The position numbers and the translations under genes were made by a program. Below are positions 6,120 through 6,864 of a stretch of 6,864 nucleotides of DNA, piece after piece; the first letter of the stretch is position 1, and each line of letters opens with the position of its first letter. Under the pieces are notes generated by a model that saw only the letters and a list, made by a program, of their open reading frames with translations, did not search any database and was not told the origin of the DNA. Location: the NCBI GenBank assembly GCA_934438135.1, contig CAKSBP010000090.1, positions 1 to 6,864 of the forward strand, in the 5' to 3' direction. Source of the DNA: an uncultured Clostridium sp. Its GTDB lineage: Bacteria > Bacillota > Clostridia > Lachnospirales > Lachnospiraceae.

Positions 6120-6180
6120 ATTCATACTTCAAATTTACATAATTTTCCAAAGTCTCGCTCACATAGTTCTCTAAATCAGA
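6118..6180 (-). pseudogene. Short open tail, possible gene remnant
   Basis: A minus-strand frame bounded by stops reads SDLENYVSETLENYVNLKYE and then TAA. It has no start codon, but the near-repeat LENYV-SET-LENYV looks more protein-like than random AT-rich DNA. It could be the last 20 codons of a gene whose front was deleted. I do not recognise the family, and chance is possible. Confidence 0.2.
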
Positions 6181-6194
6181 TTAGTTTTTATATA

Positions 6195-6771
6195 TTACTT
6201 ACTTTCAATAATCTCCTCCGCCATCTTCACAATATCTTCTTTTGTCAATGGAGAATCCATCAGACAGAAACTATAATTGATTCCATCTTCTTTCCAGCTC
6301 AGTCCCTGTATTTTCTTTACTTCCAACTTATCAGAACCATAACTGAATACATATTTTCCAGATTCCTCATCTTTTTTATCCTGGTCTGTCTCCTTATAAT
6401 CCGATGGTACAAATTTATTCATATAACTGGTATATTTCAAGTCGATTCCTTTATAAATCTCTGCTACGGCACTATCTTCTTCTCCCTCTGGTAAAGAAGC
6501 ATTATCCATATATAATGAGATAGTATCCTCTCCTTTAACATAATCAATCTCAAACTCTTTATATTTCTTTACAACATCCCCATTTTCATCTTGTGCCTCA
6601 TTCTTTACAATATATCCACCGTCAAACGTGTAGCCACTCTGAAATGTTTCTACTAACTTTGGATGTAATCTGTCCTGCTGCAAACGCAGAGGTTCCTAAA
6701 AGCATGGTTGCAGCCGCTGCGATAATAATACCTTTTTTCCATGTAATTGCTTTTTTCTTTCTCATTTTCAT
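6195..6771 (-). pseudogene. Secreted/surface protein gene broken by a frameshift or small deletion
   Basis: From ATG 6771 (AAGGAG and GGAGG upstream; ATG 6765 is equally well placed) a classic signal peptide is read: basic start RKKK, hydrophobic core GIIIAAAATMLLG and cleavage site SAFAAG. This frame stops at TGA 6624-6622 after 49 aa. The rest of the protein continues in the +1 frame, from around TTACATCCAAAG (about 6660-6671) to the stop at 6195: HPKLVETFQSGYTFDGGYIV, then the acidic segment DENGDVVKKYKEFEIDYVKG, and an end near TKEDIVKMAEEIIESK. In similar clostridial secreted proteins known to me, about 25 residues separate the AAGxI region from the FxPxLxExFxNGYTF segment, so a deletion of roughly 75 nt (3n+2) is the likely lesion (inference). 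The 162-aa body could in principle start at TTG 6683, but without signal peptide or a good ribosome site. The start overlaps the stop of the upstream gene as ATGA. Confidence 0.7.
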
Positions 6772-6864
6772 TTCCTCCAACTCCTTATATAAACTCTCGG
6801 AATCTCTAAGCCAATAAATTCAAGGCTTTCAGATTCCTTTTCTATTAAAATCCCCCACTTTTTT
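6768..6864 (-). CDS. C-terminal end of an unidentified gene, runs off the window
   Basis: A minus-strand frame is open from the right edge to TGA at 6770-6768, giving 31 residues that begin with KKWGILIEKESE and end with RVYIRSWRK. Its stop shares ATGA with the start of the secreted-protein gene, a usual sign of a real upstream gene with coupled translation. The other two frames in this direction soon hit stops. The family cannot be named from so short a tail; a transcriptional regulator would fit but is only a guess. Confidence 0.45.
   Translation of the reverse strand, partial: KKWGILIEKESESLEFIGLEIPRVYIRSWRK
6799..6837. repeat. Inverted repeat near the right edge
   Basis: GGAATCT (6799-6805) pairs with AGATTCC (6831-6837) and AAGCC (6808-6812) with GGCTT (6824-6828), separated by a 2x2 mismatch and closing an 11-nt loop. 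On the plus strand it is followed by TTTTCTATT, so it could act as a weak plus-strand terminator. It lies inside the partial minus-strand frame. Confidence 0.45.

Noticed and set aside
5748..6494. 248-codon plus-strand open frame
   Set aside because: It runs antisense to the DUF6323-like gene, crosses the plus-strand terminator at 6092-6119, and reads as Phe/Leu/Ile-rich reverse complement of AT-rich coding DNA with no ribosome site or family resemblance.
6593..6817. 74-codon plus-strand frame with a hydrophobic segment
   Set aside because: It is the mirror of the signal peptide on the minus strand and has no ribosome site.
1..6864. CRISPR arrays, tRNA or rRNA genes, phage genes, toxin-antitoxin pairs
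   Set aside because: I saw no regularly spaced direct repeats, no tRNA- or rRNA-like conserved segments, no phage structural genes and no recognisable toxin-antitoxin pair on either strand.

Overview
The window looks like chromosomal DNA of a low-GC, anaerobic Firmicute, most likely a Lachnospiraceae-type Clostridium relative (Blautia/Ruminococcus-like). The reasons are AT-rich DNA, strong GGAGG-type ribosome sites, an AgrC/AgrD-type peptide-signalling pair, and three families (recognised from memory as DUF6143, DUF6179 and DUF6323) that I associate with clostridia and bacilli. Every convincing gene lies on the minus strand, so transcription runs from right to left.

Right to left: (1) 6768-6864 holds the C-terminal end of an unidentified gene that runs off the window. 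Its stop overlaps the start (ATGA) of a secreted-protein gene at 6195-6771. That second gene is broken: the signal peptide and the body are in different frames. (2) 5982-6194 is intergenic and holds a plus-strand promoter-like sequence followed at once by a terminator hairpin, plus a short open tail of unknown origin. (3) 4682-5981 carries two overlapping genes, DUF6323-like then DUF6179-like, translationally coupled. (4) 4047-4616 carries a DUF6143-like beta-rich protein. (5) 3689-4046 is a 358-bp gap with a promoter-like sequence, a 12-codon ORF with a good ribosome site, an AT-rich hairpin and a strong intrinsic terminator, all upstream of (6), a MutS2-family ATPase (1766-3688) that lacks the usual C-terminal Smr nuclease domain and ends at its own terminator. 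(7) A well-formed promoter then drives an AgrC-like membrane sensor kinase (293-1630) and, 21 nt downstream, a 46-aa AgrD-like cyclic autoinducer precursor (131-271) too short for ordinary gene calling. A strong bidirectional terminator closes this unit. (8) The first ~50 bases look like the plus-strand 3' end of another gene, possibly a transposase.

The most interesting unit is the AgrC-AgrD pair. It has no AgrB protease/exporter and no response regulator in the window, the peptide gene follows the receptor instead of preceding it, and the receptor's ATP-binding motifs are degenerate (the N-box Asn is His). The 46-aa peptide, the kinase degeneracy, the possible attenuator ahead of the Smr-less MutS2 gene, and the broken secreted-protein gene are the main points for follow-up. 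All family assignments rest on reading the sequence and memory; no database search was possible.
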